NCBI RefSeq assembly: GCF_011742925.1
Contig: NZ_WAEL01000006.1
Span: 372,001 to 436,000 of the forward strand
DNA length: 64,000 bases
Source of the DNA: Fibrivirga algicola
Lineage (GTDB): Bacteria; Bacteroidota; Bacteroidia; Cytophagales; Spirosomataceae
Direction of reading: 5' to 3'
In this document: positions 62,494-64,000 of the stretch, one piece after another
Numbering within the stretch: the stretch's first letter is position 1
How the letters are laid out: each line of letters opens with the position of its first letter
Made by a program: the position numbers and the translations under genes
The notes under the pieces: model-generated
The model's database searches: none
Seen by the model: the letters and a program-made list of their open reading frames with translations, nothing else
Told to the model about the DNA's origin: nothing

Positions 62494-63594
62494 TTATTTC
62501 TTCAGGGCAATTACCTTGTCGAAAGCTGGCTTTGGCTGGTTCTTCCGGTCAAAAAGTAACGGGTAATTGGTCCGACCACGAATGGGCCAGCCGTTTAACC
62601 AACTGTCGCCATCGTTGACGCCCCAGAACGTGACGCGGGTTACCTTGTCTTTGTGCTTCAGGAACAGCTTGAACAGGTTCTCGTAATCGGAAGCCAGTTG
62701 TTGCTGTACGCTGTCGGGCAGCGCATCAGGATAAGGGTTTGATTGGGCGTTGCTTGTCATGCGCTGACCTACATCGGCTCCCTGAAAGTTGCGGGGTAGT
62801 ACCTCAATGTCCAGTTCAGTGAACATCACTTTCACACCTAAAGCGGCGTATTGCAGGATGCTTTCTTCAATGTCTTTGAAGGGCACTTTCCCCACGTGCC
62901 AGTGGCCCTGAATACCTATTCCGTCGATACGTACACCGGCGGCCTTGATCTTTTTCACGAGTTCAAGACAGCCCGCCCGTTTTTTGGGTTGTTCGTTATT
63001 GTAATCGTTGTAGTACAGCTCCGTTTTAGGAGAAGCCTGCTGCGCCAGCCGGAATGCGTCTGTCACGAAGTCTTCGCCGAGGTATTGTAGGAACACGGAT
63101 TTCCGCATTGTGCCGTCTTCATTCAGCGCTTCATTGACAACATCCCACGAATACAACTTACCGCTATAATGACCAGCCACCGTTTTGATGTGATCGGTAA
63201 AGAATGTCCGAATAGAATCGGCACTTTTAATGCCCCGAATGAACGATGGTAACTGACTATGCCAGATCAGCGTATGCCCGTTGATCTTGATGTTGTGCTT
63301 TTTGCCAAAGTCGATCAGCTTATCGCCCATTGTGAAATCATACGTGTCCCACTTCGGATGCAGCAACGCCGATTTCATAATGTTCTCAGGCGTGGCCATG
63401 TTGAACTGACGCGCAATGAAGGCTGTCGTTGCCGGGTCACGCTCTTCGATCTGCGCGTTGTTCAGGCAGGTACCGATGCCGAAGTCTCGCTTAAAAGCGT
63501 CTTTTAATGATGGAATGGATTGAGAAAATCCAGTCACCGTCCCCATCATAAACATGGCCGTACTGGCAGCCACTAAGTTTCTTTTTGAAATCAT
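62494..63594 (-). CDS. Endo-1,4-beta-xylanase, glycoside hydrolase family 10
   Basis: The protein has 366 residues with a signal peptide (MISKRNLVAASTAMFMMGTVTGFS). The GH10 barrel has GHTLIWHSQLP, the acid/base Glu in WDVVNEALNEDG and the nucleophile Glu in MFTELDIEVLP. GIGIQGHWHVG carries the substrate-binding His. It would cleave xylan in the periplasm or outside the cell. It is single-domain, with no carbohydrate-binding module. No xylose genes are near. Confidence 0.93.
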   Translation of the reverse strand: MISKRNLVAASTAMFMMGTVTGFSQSIPSLKDAFKRDFGIGTCLNNAQIEERDPATTAFIARQFNMATPENIMKSALLHPKWDTYDFTMGDKLIDFGKKHNIKINGHTLIWHSQLPSFIRGIKSADSIRTFFTDHIKTVAGHYSGKLYSWDVVNEALNEDGTMRKSVFLQYLGEDFVTDAFRLAQQASPKTELYYNDYNNEQPKKRAGCLELVKKIKAAGVRIDGIGIQGHWHVGKVPFKDIEESILQYAALGVKVMFTELDIEVLPRNFQGADVGQRMTSNAQSNPYPDALPDSVQQQLASDYENLFKLFLKHKDKVTRVTFWGVNDGDSWLNGWPIRGRTNYPLLFDRKNQPKPAFDKVIALKK

Positions 63595-63702
63595 TGAGGT
63601 GTACTTTTTTTGATGGATTACTTAAATTATAACTGCGAAGCCTCAAACAAGTCGTGGCGCCAGCCAAGCTACGTGCGCCTGCTAAAAACTATCTGGAAAA
63701 TA

Positions 63703-63755
63703 AAAATCGTGTCGTTTAATCGGACTTACATTGCCCGATTAAACGACACGATTTT
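63703..63755. terminator. Hairpin with 21-base perfect arms
   Basis: Arms 63703-63723 and 63735-63755 match perfectly around 11 bases and have AAAA/TTTT ends. It stands directly after the stop of the minus-strand gene at the right edge and before the GH10 start. Confidence 0.8.
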
Positions 63756-64000
63756 CTACTGTTTGGCGAGCTTCATCTCACCACGCTCACTCTTTACAAC
63801 GATCTCTTTATCAGAGACTAGTTCGCCAGTATAACTCATTTTACGGTCGTTGAATGAGATACTGAACGAAATCTTTTTTCCATCAACAGTACCTTCTTGT
63901 AGTGGAGACTCTCCGAATTGAGTTTTCCAGGTTCCTGTTAATTTGTTACCTTCTACCTTAAAGGTATAGTTCACTTCGAACGTACCGTTTGGCGTTTCGC
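63756..64000 (-). CDS. Protein of unknown function (partial, C-terminal end, runs off right edge)
   Basis: The frame is open to the window edge; about 80 C-terminal residues are seen. A beta-strand-rich, lipocalin- or barrel-like module is suggested by YTFKVEGNKLTGTWKTQFGE, GTVDGKKISFSISFNDRKMSY and ELVSDKEIVVKSERGEM. Such modules occur at the C-terminus of secreted hydrolases in Bacteroidetes. The rest of the gene is outside the window, so no function can be given. Confidence 0.65.
   Translation of the reverse strand, partial: ETPNGTFEVNYTFKVEGNKLTGTWKTQFGESPLQEGTVDGKKISFSISFNDRKMSYTGELVSDKEIVVKSERGEMKLAKQ

Noticed and set aside
1-64000. CRISPR array, prophage, insertion sequence, rRNA and tRNA genes
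   Set aside because: No regularly spaced repeats, no transposase or phage structural frames and no tRNA cloverleaf could be recognised by reading; a covariance-model search would be needed to exclude a small RNA gene.

Overview
The window looks like chromosomal DNA of a Cytophagales bacterium of the Spirosoma/Fibrella type (Bacteroidota). This is inferred from a one-piece hybrid two-component regulator, an ECF sigma/FecR pair, GH97 and GH32 glycosidases, a gliding-motility-type C-terminal domain and a T9SS-type sorting tail, PiT-type phosphate carriers, a SecA without a zinc tail, moderate-to-high GC, and the near absence of Shine-Dalgarno sequences. No rRNA, tRNA, CRISPR, phage or insertion sequence was recognised. 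Most genes are housekeeping or accessory-metabolic.

Layout. 1-2.0 kb: FecR anti-sigma (cut by the left edge), ECF sigma factor, bicupin. 2.0-11.2 kb: a fructan/fructose locus on the minus strand (hybrid two-component sensor with a periplasmic sugar-binding domain, GH97, sugar porter, fructokinase, GH32) without SusC/SusD. 11.4-17.7 kb: KAS III enzyme, polytopic membrane protein, glycosyltransferase, DUF922-like protein, gliding-motility-type secreted protein. 17.8-25.6 kb: ABC exporter and a complete CzcCBA-type metal efflux operon. 25.7-33.3 kb: MsrB, a RidA/PLP enzyme/DinB run, DUF4142, flavin reductase, a twice-repeated lipoprotein plus outer-membrane protein pair, DUF1080. 33.3-35.3 kb: a three-gene cluster whose first gene carries an eight-cysteine tail resembling the myxobacterial bacteriocin fulvocin C, followed by DUF1573 and a membrane redoxin. 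35.4-42.1 kb: aroC, batD, secA. 42.3-46.9 kb: GH16, an arsenic operon (arsR-arsM-arsN2-arsC), a deformylase, NifU. 47.1-54.9 kb: DUF5723, aspS, a PadR unit with duplicated membrane proteins, a GreA-like factor, an SGNH esterase, murF. 54.9-64 kb: FG-GAP/T9SS protein, a very acidic small protein, two nearly identical PiT phosphate transporters, a phosphate-type porin, a GH10 xylanase and a protein cut by the right edge.

The signals I find most interesting are: (i) the fulvocin-like cluster, in which a perfect intrinsic-terminator-like hairpin lies inside the first codons of the second gene; (ii) a strongly over-represented heptamer ACGTACC/GGTACGT, about 70 copies by eye against about 8 expected, with long runs in one orientation; (iii) the PiT tandem pair with blocks of over 99% identity next to diverged blocks, which suggests gene conversion; (iv) two near-identical palindromes in front of arsR and arsM that look like ArsR operators; (v) REP-like hairpins with compensatory changes, one forming the 3' end of arsN2. 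All functional assignments come from reading translated sequences and remembered family motifs; no database search was run.
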